In this document: positions 1 to 6,756 of the stretch, piece by piece
Numbering within the stretch: the first letter of the stretch is position 1
Layout of the letters: every line of letters starts with the position of its first letter
Assembly: GCA_002317475.1 (NCBI GenBank)
Contig: DCIS01000094.1
Location: 1 to 6,940 of the forward strand
Direction: 5' to 3'
DNA from: Prevotellaceae bacterium UBA1720
GTDB taxonomy: Bacteria > Bacteroidota > Bacteroidia > Bacteroidales > Bacteroidaceae
DNA: 6,940 bases
Position numbers and translations under genes: made by a program
The notes under the pieces: model-generated
What the model was told of the DNA's origin: nothing
The model's input: only the letters and a program-made list of their open reading frames with translations
Database searches by the model: none

Positions 1-493
1 GTTTCGCCCAACTCATTCCAAAAGGCATGGACCAGCGAGGATGAAGACTCGAGAAAAGCTTCTGGCAAAGCCTATTGCGAAATATGCCCCTCATAAAGCG
101 AAACTTAGGATCAGGATCACCTAACCCATCACCATGTCCTAAATAGAAAAGTCTGTCTGCAATTTCTACTGTTATCGGGTCATGATGCACTTTCATGCCA
201 CACTCCTTCTCAAAGTAATCCTTGCACCATATATCATGATTTCCAGTAAAAAAATGAACCTCCACACCCATATCAGTAAGCTCACTGATCTTACCTAAAA
301 TACGCGTGTATCCCTTGGGAACAACATAACGATATTCATACCAGAAATCGAAAATGTCACCTAAAAGATATATGGCAGAAGCCTTTCCCTTTATTTGGTC
401 AAGAAAGCGCACTATCCTCCGCTCTTGCTGACGAGCATGAGGGATAGCAAGACTACCAAGATGAGCATCACTAAGAAAATATACATTCTTCAT
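1..493 (-). CDS. lpxH: UDP-2,3-diacylglucosamine pyrophosphatase LpxH, 3' end off the window
   Basis: This reading frame is open from the ATG at 493 to the window edge, giving 164 residues with the C-terminus missing. It has the calcineurin-like metallophosphoesterase motifs in order: SDAHLG (Asp9, His11), LLGDIFDFW (Asp46), TGNHD (Asn85, His86) and LGHGDGLGDPD (His120). These match the LpxH dimanganese ligands; the final His-x-His pair expected downstream lies outside the window. LpxH proteins cleave UDP-2,3-diacylglucosamine to lipid X and UMP at the cytoplasmic face of the inner membrane, the fourth step of lipid A synthesis. The GDIFDFWYEY stretch is typical of Bacteroidota LpxH-type proteins of roughly 250 residues, so about a third is lost. 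The start lies 17 nt after the stop of the DUF59 gene, so it is probably the last visible gene of the unit that starts at the glycosyltransferase. A generic metallophosphoesterase is the only real alternative. Confidence 0.9.
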   Translation of the reverse strand, partial: MKNVYFLSDAHLGSLAIPHARQQERRIVRFLDQIKGKASAIYLLGDIFDFWYEYRYVVPKGYTRILGKISELTDMGVEVHFFTGNHDIWCKDYFEKECGMKVHHDPITVEIADRLFYLGHGDGLGDPDPKFRFMRGIFRNRLCQKLFSSLHPRWSMPFGMSWAK

Positions 494-510
494 TGTGAGG
501 TTGTAAACTA

Positions 511-822
511 TTACATGAATCCCAGTTCTACCTTAGCTTCCTCACTCATCATGTCCTTGTCCCACTCTGGTTCAAAGACAAGGTTGACATCTACACGCTT
601 GAATGTTTCTATGCTTTCTAATTTCTGGCGTACATCCTCCACGATAAAGTCGGCAGCAGGACAGTTGGGGGCAGTAAGCGTCATGTCGACCTGAAGCCAA
701 TCCTCCTCATCATTGATCTCAATACGATAGATAAGGCCAAGATCGTAGATATTGACAGGTATCTCGGGATCATATACGGTGCGTAGCATCGCGATAACCT
801 TTTCATTAAGTTCTATATTCAT
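511..822 (-). CDS. MIP18/DUF59 family protein, SufT-like iron-sulfur maturation factor
   Basis: This is a 103-residue single-domain protein of the MIP18 (DUF59) family, the usual length for stand-alone members. The N-terminal signature DPEIPVNIYDLGLIY (residues 18-32) and the central TLTAPNCPAADF segment, with the conserved cysteine (Cys54), are clear. Family members include SufT, which helps deliver iron-sulfur clusters to target proteins, and PaaD, which supports the phenylacetyl-CoA epoxidase. No epoxidase subunits are visible here, and a PaaD would normally carry a C-terminal cysteine-rich extension that this protein lacks, so a SufT-like general role is preferred. The many acidic residues suggest a soluble cytoplasmic protein. 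It sits 60 nt after the radC stop and 17 nt before lpxH. I see no good Shine-Dalgarno site before the ATG, which is usual in Bacteroidota. Family assignment is secure; the client protein is unknown. Confidence 0.85.
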   Translation of the reverse strand: MNIELNEKVIAMLRTVYDPEIPVNIYDLGLIYRIEINDEEDWLQVDMTLTAPNCPAADFIVEDVRQKLESIETFKRVDVNLVFEPEWDKDMMSEEAKVELGFM

Positions 823-882
823 GCTAAATGATGTTTGTATCTATGCGATCAGACAAACTAGAATGTCAGAATCGGCATCTAA

Positions 883-1584
883 CTATATCTTGCTATGATT
901 GTAATAGGAATAATAATTATCATTACCGTCTGCAATGACCAGATGGTCAATAAGTTTCAGCCCAACTGTCCGGCAAGCTTCACGAAGGCGTGAGGTGAGG
1001 TCATCATCAGCCCTGCTCGGCTGGCAACTACCACTAGGATGATTGTGGGCCAGAGCAATCGATGTGGCTTGATGGAGCAAGGCATGACGTAACACTAAAC
1101 GAACGTCGACACAAGCCTCTGTCAGTCCACCACGACTTACCACCTCGTGTCCCAATATCTCATGCTTGACATTAAGAAGCAAAACATGGCATTCTTCATG
1201 AGAGAGATCCATCAAGCGAGGACGGAAATACTCATAGATATCAGCAGAATCAGACACTTTGCTTCGCACGGGAGCTTCCTCCTTCATACGGCGCTTGCCC
1301 AGTTCACATGCCGCCATGATGGTTATCGCCTTCGCCGGACCTATTCCCTTGTACCGTCCATCTGTCAATTCTGCAATTGTCATACGTCCCAAGGTATTAA
1401 GACTCCCACCACAGTCAGCCATCAAGCGTCTCATCAGGTCTACAGCACTCTCCTCCGTATTACCACTGCCAATAAGAATGGCCAACAGTTCCGCCTCGGT
1501 AAGCGCACCGGGACCTCGCAACTCCATCTTTTCACGAGGACGGTCAGTGATAGCCCATTCCTTTATGCTAGTCTTCCCAAACAT
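883..1584 (-). CDS. radC: RadC family JAMM-domain protein (UPF0758)
   Basis: This 233-residue protein is full length for the RadC/UPF0758 family. The N-terminal part carries the usual RPREK (residues 15-19) and ALTEAELLAILIGSG (27-41) blocks, followed by a helix-hairpin-helix-like segment YKGIGPAKA (78-86) that could touch DNA. The C-terminal half is the JAB/MPN+ domain: Glu131 is a plausible catalytic acid, and AHNHPSG followed by SRAD gives the full JAMM zinc pattern His180, His182, Ser190, Asp193. All metal ligands are present, so a zinc-dependent hydrolase fold is expected. The old repair role assigned to E. coli RadC was withdrawn and the family function is unsettled; some relatives are tied to competence or mobile elements. 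Here it is chromosomal, starts 9 nt after the glycosyltransferase stop and ends in TAG. The tight spacing suggests co-transcription with that gene rather than a shared pathway. Confidence 0.93.
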   Translation of the reverse strand: MFGKTSIKEWAITDRPREKMELRGPGALTEAELLAILIGSGNTEESAVDLMRRLMADCGGSLNTLGRMTIAELTDGRYKGIGPAKAITIMAACELGKRRMKEEAPVRSKVSDSADIYEYFRPRLMDLSHEECHVLLLNVKHEILGHEVVSRGGLTEACVDVRLVLRHALLHQATSIALAHNHPSGSCQPSRADDDLTSRLREACRTVGLKLIDHLVIADGNDNYYSYYNHSKI

Positions 1585-1593
1585 AACTCAGAT

Positions 1594-2679
1594 TTACTTG
1601 TAAAATGTGTTTTCGAAGGCTTGCAACTCCTCATTTCTACCCATCACACAGCGCATCCACCAAGCACGAAGAAATCCAGTGCCGTAACCAATGAGCTGTA
1701 CAAAAGCTGCTGGAACAGAAAGGACACCCACCTTTAGACTGCGATTACAGATAGTGGAGTCTATAGTTATCAACAGACAATAGAGTACGAGAGGGGCTAA
1801 TGACAAGAAACAGAGCATCACACCAACTGACTGTGTCATGTGTACCTCGCCGCCAAATCCCACACTTTGGAGATATGGGGGTAGGATATACATACTCAAA
1901 CCTAAAAGGAAAAGAAGCAGTAACCCTAATACTCCAACAGTAAAGACCATGGGGAGAAGATGCACCAATTTAAGACTGCCTGGATGACGCTTCATCAAAT
2001 TGATACGTGCTATGCCACTGTTATGTACTTGACGGAAGAATTTCTTCATGTCCGTACGGCGCTTATGCCATACCCAGGCTTCAGGAAACAATCGACAAGA
2101 AGCACCACTGTCATAGATGCGAATGCTAAAGTCAATATCCTCACCGAAACGCATCTTGCTGAAACCACCTAGTTCTTTGTAGATCTTAGCACGTATACCC
2201 ATATTAAATGAACGAGGGTAGAACTTTTTGTCCAGCTGTTTCTTACCACCTCGAATGCCTCCTGTAGTAAAGAAAGATGTCATGGAATAGTTGATGGCTT
2301 TCTGGACAGGGGTAAAACTGTCGTGTGCTCGGTCAGGTCCGCCAAAAGCATCAGCCGGTTTGCGCTGGATATCATCTTCTACGGCCTGAAGGTAACTAGG
2401 AGGAAGCACGCAGTCGCTATCCAACACTATCAGCCATTCACCTCGACTACGTTCAGCACCATAGTTTCGTGTCTGTCCTGGACCGGAATTAGGCTTTGAA
2501 AAGTACTGGATATCCAAACGATCACCATAGCGTTTCACCACATCCTCGCAGGGTGTCTGCGAGCCATCCTCAACCACCACAACCTCAAAATCCGTATAGG
2601 TCTGTTGGGTAAGGCTTTCCAGCAACTCATCTACCTCATCTGGGCGGTTGAAAACCGGTATTATTAATGAATACTTCAT
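1594..2679 (-). CDS. membrane-anchored family 2 glycosyltransferase
   Basis: This is a 361-residue GT-A fold family 2 glycosyltransferase. The N-terminal catalytic domain shows SLIIPVFNRPDEV (residues 4-16), the nucleotide-binding VVVEDGS (Glu37-Asp38), NSGPGQTRNYG (64-74), the metal-binding LDSDC (Asp87, Asp89) and, in the acceptor half, FGEDIDFSIRI (Glu180-Asp181 as the likely base region). Three hydrophobic segments follow, at about 238-266, 285-306 and 315-337, so the enzyme is likely held in the inner membrane with the catalytic domain in the cytoplasm. Such proteins transfer a sugar from a nucleotide donor to a lipid-linked or envelope glycan; donor and acceptor cannot be read from the sequence. 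No other polysaccharide genes flank it, so it does not look like part of a capsule locus. It is first in its unit, 22 nt after the -7 element of a well-formed Bacteroidota promoter. Confidence 0.9.
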   Translation of the reverse strand: MKYSLIIPVFNRPDEVDELLESLTQQTYTDFEVVVVEDGSQTPCEDVVKRYGDRLDIQYFSKPNSGPGQTRNYGAERSRGEWLIVLDSDCVLPPSYLQAVEDDIQRKPADAFGGPDRAHDSFTPVQKAINYSMTSFFTTGGIRGGKKQLDKKFYPRSFNMGIRAKIYKELGGFSKMRFGEDIDFSIRIYDSGASCRLFPEAWVWHKRRTDMKKFFRQVHNSGIARINLMKRHPGSLKLVHLLPMVFTVGVLGLLLLFLLGLSMYILPPYLQSVGFGGEVHMTQSVGVMLCFLSLAPLVLYCLLITIDSTICNRSLKVGVLSVPAAFVQLIGYGTGFLRAWWMRCVMGRNEELQAFENTFYK

Positions 2680-2701
2680 TACTAATTGTTCTTCTTATCC
2701 A

Positions 2702-2733
2702 CAAAGGTAGACATTCTTTGACAATTGTCCAAA
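2702..2733 (-). promoter_or_regulatory. Bacteroidota-type promoter for the glycosyltransferase-radC-DUF59-lpxH unit
   Basis: Read on the minus strand, TTTG (2733-2730) is followed by exactly 20 nt and then TACCTTTG (2709-2702). This fits the known sigma-ABfr pattern of Bacteroidota, a -33 TTTG and a -7 TAnnTTTG about 19-21 nt apart. The ATG at 2679 is 22 nt beyond the -7 element, so the leader would be short, roughly 15-20 nt, and A-rich (GAAGAACAATTAGTA). The spacer contains the perfect palindrome GACAATTGTC (2720-2729), a possible operator. The element lies just after the terminator of the preceding unit. Confidence 0.75.
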
Positions 2734-2743
2734 AAATACAAAG

Positions 2744-2777
2744 AAAAAGTGTGCCGTTAAGGGGTTGACAGCACACT
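2744..2777 (-). terminator. intrinsic terminator after the omega-amidase gene
   Basis: On the minus strand AGTGTGCTGT pairs with ACGGCACACT, a 10-bp stem with one T-G wobble and a loop of 10 nt, followed at once by a T-rich run (TTTTTC). It begins about 30 nt after the stop codon at 2809. The opposite strand has no T-run after the hairpin, so it works only in the minus direction, as expected where all genes point that way. It separates the aryl-acid cassette from the glycosyltransferase unit. Confidence 0.85.
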
Positions 2778-2808
2778 GATCTTTATTAAAATGGTATTTA
2801 TGAGTAAC

Positions 2809-3573
2809 TTAGTCCGCATCCTGTAAGACGGGGAATTTCTTGCGGAAAGCATTGAGAGCATCAAGATCGATGTCTTGGGTTAACGTGCTCACCTCATTGT
2901 CGGGGCAAGCCTCTACCACACGTCCATACGGATCAACAAACTCCGTTCCACCACAGTAAACACAAGCCGGATCTGTCCCTACACGGTCAACTCCCAATAC
3001 ATAACATTGATTCTCAATGGCACGTGCTTTAAGCAACGTTCGCCAGGCCTCAATGCGAGGTGTGGGCCAGGAAGCCACATAGATGATGGCATCGTAAGCC
3101 TCCTCACCCTCGGCACTGTTGCGAGAGAAGCATGGGAAACGGAGGTCATAGCAGATTTGCAGCAAGAAACGTGCACCTCGCCAGTTGACGATCACTTTCT
3201 TATTACCAGGCGTATAACGCAGATGTTCGCCTCCGTAAGTAAATGGGTGTGCCTTATCATAGTATTCCACTTTACCGTCAGGTGTCACGAAATAGAACCG
3301 ATTGCGGTAGGAACCATCCTCTGCATGAATAGCTATACTGCCTGCTATGGCTGCATCCATCTGCGTAGCCATTCGTTTCATCCACAATAAAGAGCGGCAC
3401 TCCTCTCCCTCCTCAGCTATGCCAGCAGGTTCGGTGGCAAAACCTGTGCTCCACATCTCGGGCAACACATACAGGTCTGACTGGGGAGCCGCACATATCT
3501 GCTGCTCGCTGAGATGCTGATTCTCCATGGGGTCAGCCCAGACAATATCTTGTTGCAACAATGTAACTTTCAT
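2809..3573 (-). CDS. nitrilase-superfamily amidase, likely omega-amidase (YafV/Nit2 type)
   Basis: This 254-residue protein has the complete nitrilase catalytic triad: Glu39 in LPEMWSTGF, Lys107 in YDKAHPF and Cys141 in QICYDLRFP, with a second glutamate at Glu116 in GGEHLRY. The N-terminal QQDIVWADPMEN and the short single-domain length resemble YafV and Nit2 omega-amidases more than nitrilases or N-carbamoyl hydrolases. These cytosolic enzymes hydrolyse 2-oxoglutaramate or 2-oxosuccinamate to the dicarboxylic oxo acid and ammonia, which pulls glutamine or asparagine transamination forward. The neighbour supports this: the gene starts 8 nt after the stop of a PLP aminotransferase gene, the arrangement expected of a glutamine transaminase/omega-amidase pair as in methionine salvage. 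The stop is followed by a strong terminator, so this is the last gene of its unit. The superfamily is certain; the substrate is inferred. Confidence 0.88.
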   Translation of the reverse strand: MKVTLLQQDIVWADPMENQHLSEQQICAAPQSDLYVLPEMWSTGFATEPAGIAEEGEECRSLLWMKRMATQMDAAIAGSIAIHAEDGSYRNRFYFVTPDGKVEYYDKAHPFTYGGEHLRYTPGNKKVIVNWRGARFLLQICYDLRFPCFSRNSAEGEEAYDAIIYVASWPTPRIEAWRTLLKARAIENQCYVLGVDRVGTDPACVYCGGTEFVDPYGRVVEACPDNEVSTLTQDIDLDALNAFRKKFPVLQDAD

Positions 3574-3581
3574 ACCATTGA

Positions 3582-4895
3582 TTATTGATGATCCTGCTGA
3601 AACTGTTTCATGCGCTCGTCCAACACCTCGTAGAGTTCATCCCTCATACGACTGGTACAAGCACGAACACCCTGTTGAAGTGAACCCGTGGTATCCAGAT
3701 TGATAGAGCTTACTCCATAGTGGATAAGCTCCTTGACCAATTGAGAACCAGTCAGTCCAGGATAAGACAGAGAGAAGAAGAATCCATCACCTATCTCCTC
3801 ATTCACATCACGAGGATAAGTTATCGTAAATCCATATTTGCAGAAGATAGCTTTCATCTTCTGTGCACGGATGGCATATTCGCGTGTATCCTCTACAAAG
3901 TTTATCTTCCCTTCGCAGGAAAGACGCAACATCTCAGCATATCCATACTGCGTGGTAGCCGTACAACCCGAAGTGATCATATACTGGATTGAGGCAATGA
4001 AGGTTGGACCAAACACTCCCGAATCGTGGTAGCGCTCAGCCAAGGCGGGGAAGTGGCGATCAAACAACTTATCACTAATACACACTAATGCCATGCGTTG
4101 CCCAGCATACGAGAAGATTTTACTTGACGAGAGCATCAGCAGATAGTTGTCGGTATAGCGTGCTACAGTACGTACGTATGGTGCCTCGTAGGGATGAGAA
4201 AGGTCACGCCGACTCTCCATGGCAAAATATGCCAAGTCTTCCATGATGACTACATCGTACTTTGTAGCCATCTCACCGATGATCCTAAGTTCCTCTTCCT
4301 CAAGGCTGATCCATGCAGGATTATTGGGATTGCTGTACACGATGGCAGCAATATCACCTGGTTGCAGTTCTTCTTCCAGCTTCTCACGCAAAGCCTCACC
4401 TCTGTAAGGGTAAATGTCAAATTCGCGCCATTCAATACCGAGTACGCGCAACTGTGACTTTTGGATGGGGAAACCAGGGTCAATGAAGAGCACCTTGCCC
4501 ATCTGAGGATAGGCCTTACGCTGGCAGCAGGCAATAAAACTACCAAACGAACCTGCCACACTACCCACCGTGGGCAGACATGCTCTCGGACTAACATCCA
4601 CATTGATAAATGCCTTGACAAATTCCGATGCAGCCTCCTTCAGTTCCTTGATACCTGCAGCTGCTGGATATTGGCTGCCGATGCCTGTATCGAGGGCACG
4701 TTTCTCGGCCTCTACACCATATTTGTTTATAGGCAAGCCTGGTGAACCCTGATCCATTCGGATAAAAGGGATGCCTGTCTTTTGCTCCAAATATTGTGCC
4801 ACCAGGAGTGTCTCCCCTATCGTTGCATGACAGAGGTCTGCCACATGGTTCTCACGTGCAGCCTCTGTCACTAATTCTTCAGAGAATATCTTCAT
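3582..4895 (-). CDS. PLP-dependent aminotransferase, class I/II (fold type I)
   Basis: This is a 437-residue fold-type-I aminotransferase. Visible cofactor contacts are YSNPNNPAW (Asn192 at the PLP ring), MEDLAYF (Asp220 to the pyridine nitrogen, Tyr223) and SSSKIFSYAGQRM, in which Lys259 is the Schiff-base lysine and Arg267 the phosphate-binding arginine. An arginine in the C-terminal GVRACTSR stretch could bind the substrate carboxylate. The amino-acid substrate cannot be read directly. The ATG overlaps the stop of the phenylacetate-CoA ligase by one base (TAATG), and the omega-amidase gene follows after 8 nt. This context suggests an aromatic or other hydrophobic amino acid/2-oxo acid pair with glutamine as one donor. 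The N-terminal extension of about 45 residues before the RMDQGSPGLP block (46-55) is longer than in aspartate aminotransferase. A methionine- or branched-chain-specific enzyme remains possible. Confidence 0.9.
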   Translation of the reverse strand: MKIFSEELVTEAARENHVADLCHATIGETLLVAQYLEQKTGIPFIRMDQGSPGLPINKYGVEAEKRALDTGIGSQYPAAAGIKELKEAASEFVKAFINVDVSPRACLPTVGSVAGSFGSFIACCQRKAYPQMGKVLFIDPGFPIQKSQLRVLGIEWREFDIYPYRGEALREKLEEELQPGDIAAIVYSNPNNPAWISLEEEELRIIGEMATKYDVVIMEDLAYFAMESRRDLSHPYEAPYVRTVARYTDNYLLMLSSSKIFSYAGQRMALVCISDKLFDRHFPALAERYHDSGVFGPTFIASIQYMITSGCTATTQYGYAEMLRLSCEGKINFVEDTREYAIRAQKMKAIFCKYGFTITYPRDVNEEIGDGFFFSLSYPGLTGSQLVKELIHYGVSSINLDTTGSLQQGVRACTSRMRDELYEVLDERMKQFQQDHQ

Positions 4896-6202
4896 TAATT
4901 CTTAAAGTTTCGTTTATCGTTAACGTGTTTTGCCTTACCCATAGAACGTTGAATGCTGTTAGGAGGCAAAATGTGAATATTTGGTTTGATGCCGAGCACA
5001 CTTACGAGACGATCATAAAGTGGCTTGATGTATGGCATTTGGTTGGCTGGATTGGGCGAGAAGAATTCTTCGCGAAGCTCAACGTCGAGGTCGAACATAT
5101 CCTCGTTGTTCTTGCGATCAACCGTGATGAAGTACTGGGGCGAGAATGCAGAGAACTCAGTAAGGATAGCCTCAACGGTAGAGGGGAATACGTTGACACC
5201 ACGAACAATGAGCATATCGTCAGAACGGCCTAAGATTCGGTCCATACGAACTGCAGTACGTCCACACTTACAGGGTTCGTAAATGAGACGTGTGAGGTCG
5301 CGTGTACGATAGCGGAGAATTGGCATAGCCTCCTTGCAGAGAGAGGTGAACACCAGCTCACCAAACTCACCTGGTGCACATGGTTCGAGAGTGTCTGGGT
5401 TGATGATTTCTGGATAGAACATATCCTCCCAAAGGTGGGTACCATCCTGGCACTCACACTCACCTCCTACGCCAGGACCACACATCTCCGTCAGTCCGTA
5501 GATATCGATGGCCTTGAGATGGAGTTTCTCTTCCAATTCCTTGCGCATACCTTCAGTCCAAGGTTCTGCTCCGAAGAAGCCAACACGCAGATGCATATCC
5601 TCGATGCTTACTTTATCACTCTTCTCTATGCACTCTGCAAGGTGAAGGGCGTATGACGGAGTACAACAAAGAACGTTAGAGCGAAAGTCCTTCATCAGCA
5701 TAATCTGCTTCTCTGAGTTACCTGCAGAGGTGGGAAGCTGTACAGCACCAAGCATGCCTGCTGCATCGTGAGCACCAAGACCACCAGTGAAGAGACCATA
5801 ACCGTAACTTACCTGAACAGTATCACCAGGACCAACACCACCAGCAGCCATAACGCGTGCAGCACCCTCTGCCCACATCTTGAGGTCGTTTTCTGTATAG
5901 ACGTCAACGACTGGCTTACCTGTTGTGCCTGAAGAAGCGTGAATACGTCTTACCTCTGTTGGAGGAACAATCATAAGACCGAAGGGGTATTCATCGCGAA
6001 GGTCAGTCTTCGTGGTGAATGGGAGTTTGTGGATATCGTCAATTGACTTGATATCATCTGGAGTGATATTTAGTTCTGCCATCTTACGACGATAGAATTT
6101 TGACTTCTCGTAAACGTTCTTCACAAGTTTTACGAGACGCTCACTTTGGAGTTTCTTCATGTCCTCACGGGACATACATTCCATTTTAGGATTTAGGATC
6201 AT
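4895..6202 (-). CDS. paaK: phenylacetate-CoA ligase family (PaaK-type adenylate-forming enzyme)
   Basis: This 435-residue protein is full length for PaaK. Motifs of the adenylate-forming superfamily appear in order: the P-loop ASSGTTGKP (89-97), FFGAEPW (209-215), the aromatic/acidic YGLTEMCGPGV (235-245), RYRTRDLT (297-304), the hinge region RILGRSDDMLIVRG (322-335) and a C-terminal lysine motif SMGKAKHV with Lys423 as the likely adenylation lysine. Two CxC pairs (Cys249/Cys251 and Cys311/Cys313) could form a structural zinc site. PaaK enzymes use ATP and CoA to make phenylacetyl-CoA or a related arylacetyl-CoA in the cytoplasm. Met1 is preferred over Met7 or Met10 because MILNPKMECM aligns with the usual start of Bacteroidota relatives. 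No ring-epoxidase genes are near, so aerobic phenylacetate breakdown is not indicated. Its stop overlaps the aminotransferase start, implying coupled translation. Confidence 0.93.
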   Translation of the reverse strand: MILNPKMECMSREDMKKLQSERLVKLVKNVYEKSKFYRRKMAELNITPDDIKSIDDIHKLPFTTKTDLRDEYPFGLMIVPPTEVRRIHASSGTTGKPVVDVYTENDLKMWAEGAARVMAAGGVGPGDTVQVSYGYGLFTGGLGAHDAAGMLGAVQLPTSAGNSEKQIMLMKDFRSNVLCCTPSYALHLAECIEKSDKVSIEDMHLRVGFFGAEPWTEGMRKELEEKLHLKAIDIYGLTEMCGPGVGGECECQDGTHLWEDMFYPEIINPDTLEPCAPGEFGELVFTSLCKEAMPILRYRTRDLTRLIYEPCKCGRTAVRMDRILGRSDDMLIVRGVNVFPSTVEAILTEFSAFSPQYFITVDRKNNEDMFDLDVELREEFFSPNPANQMPYIKPLYDRLVSVLGIKPNIHILPPNSIQRSMGKAKHVNDKRNFKN

Positions 6203-6292
6203 GATGGTATTATTTTAGAGTTAATAGTTTTAGGGGTTATGGGTTTAAAAGTTTAGGAAGGAAATAGTTCCCGCAAAAGAGGTTATGAGGTC
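6203..6292 (-). other. paaI-paaK spacer, AT-rich with degenerate short repeats
   Basis: This 90-nt gap contains imperfect copies of a CTAAAAnT-like word on the minus strand (CCTAAACTTTT, CCTAAAACTATT, TCTAAAATAATACC). I find neither a hairpin with a T-run nor a TAnnTTTG promoter in it. The two genes may therefore be co-transcribed through the gap, but this is not proven. Confidence 0.35.
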
Positions 6293-6709
6293 TTACATTA
6301 ACCCTTCGTAGGGGAAGTCTTTTTTGAGTCGATAGGCAAGACCGGTCATCATAGCAAGTATGTCACCTTTTTGGTTCTTGACGGTCATGTCACAATAAGG
6401 GAGTTTCTGATGATTGACCTGTTCAGTGCATTCTGCAATAAGCGTATCGCCCAACATGCCTGCTTTGATGAAAGTGATATTGTTAGAGATACCAACCGTG
6501 AGGATACCATGGCTGTTCGCCATAGCAGCAAAGGTAAGGTCTGCCAAGGTAAACATCACGCCTCCCTGACAAACACCAGCACCATTCAAGTGATGCTCCA
6601 TGACAGTCAGTTCCGCACGGGCGTAGCCTTCACGAATCTCCGTCAGGTGTGCGCCAATCAACTTGGCAAAACGGTCATCATTATTTAATCGTTCAATCAG
6701 TGTTGTCAT
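6293..6709 (-). CDS. paaI: PaaI-family hotdog-fold thioesterase
   Basis: This 138-residue protein is a single hotdog domain of the PaaI/YdiI group. The signature HHLNGAGVCQGGVMFTLAD (residues 39-57) contains Asn42, the GG pair (49-50) and Asp57, which corresponds to the catalytic aspartate of E. coli PaaI; LADLTFAAMANS continues the central helix. Members act as homotetramers in the cytoplasm and hydrolyse aryl-CoA thioesters, in the phenylacetate pathway probably rescuing CoA from dead-end products. Pairing with paaK 90 nt downstream supports an aryl-CoA substrate, though hotdog enzymes are often promiscuous. An AAGG sequence 9 nt before the ATG is a weak ribosome site. A near match to a -7 element (TCAATTTG, 6728-6735) is present without a convincing -33 box, so the promoter is unresolved. 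Confidence 0.9.
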   Translation of the reverse strand: MTTLIERLNNDDRFAKLIGAHLTEIREGYARAELTVMEHHLNGAGVCQGGVMFTLADLTFAAMANSHGILTVGISNNITFIKAGMLGDTLIAECTEQVNHQKLPYCDMTVKNQKGDILAMMTGLAYRLKKDFPYEGLM

Positions 6710-6756
6710 TTTACACCTTATTTATTACAAATTGAGTATGTTCATTTTCCTGTTTT

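Noticed and set aside
511..822. Calling the DUF59 protein PaaD because paaK and paaI are nearby
   Set aside because: It belongs to a different transcription unit, has no C-terminal cysteine-rich extension, and no phenylacetyl-CoA epoxidase genes are visible.
1147..1737. 196-codon plus-strand open frame across radC and the end of the glycosyltransferase gene
   Set aside because: It is antisense to two genes with complete family motifs, its translation shows no recognisable domain, and it spans their boundary. It is a shadow frame.
3007..3390. 127-codon plus-strand open frame inside the omega-amidase gene
   Set aside because: It lies wholly antisense to a gene with an intact catalytic triad, and its composition is typical of a reverse-strand shadow.
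4796..5233. 145-codon plus-strand open frame antisense to paaK and the aminotransferase start
   Set aside because: The minus-strand genes here carry clear catalytic motifs and the plus frame has no domain or promoter of its own.
6728..6735. Possible -7 element TCAATTTG before paaI on the minus strand
   Set aside because: The second position departs from TAnnTTTG and no TTTG lies about 20 nt further upstream, so it is too weak to list as a promoter.
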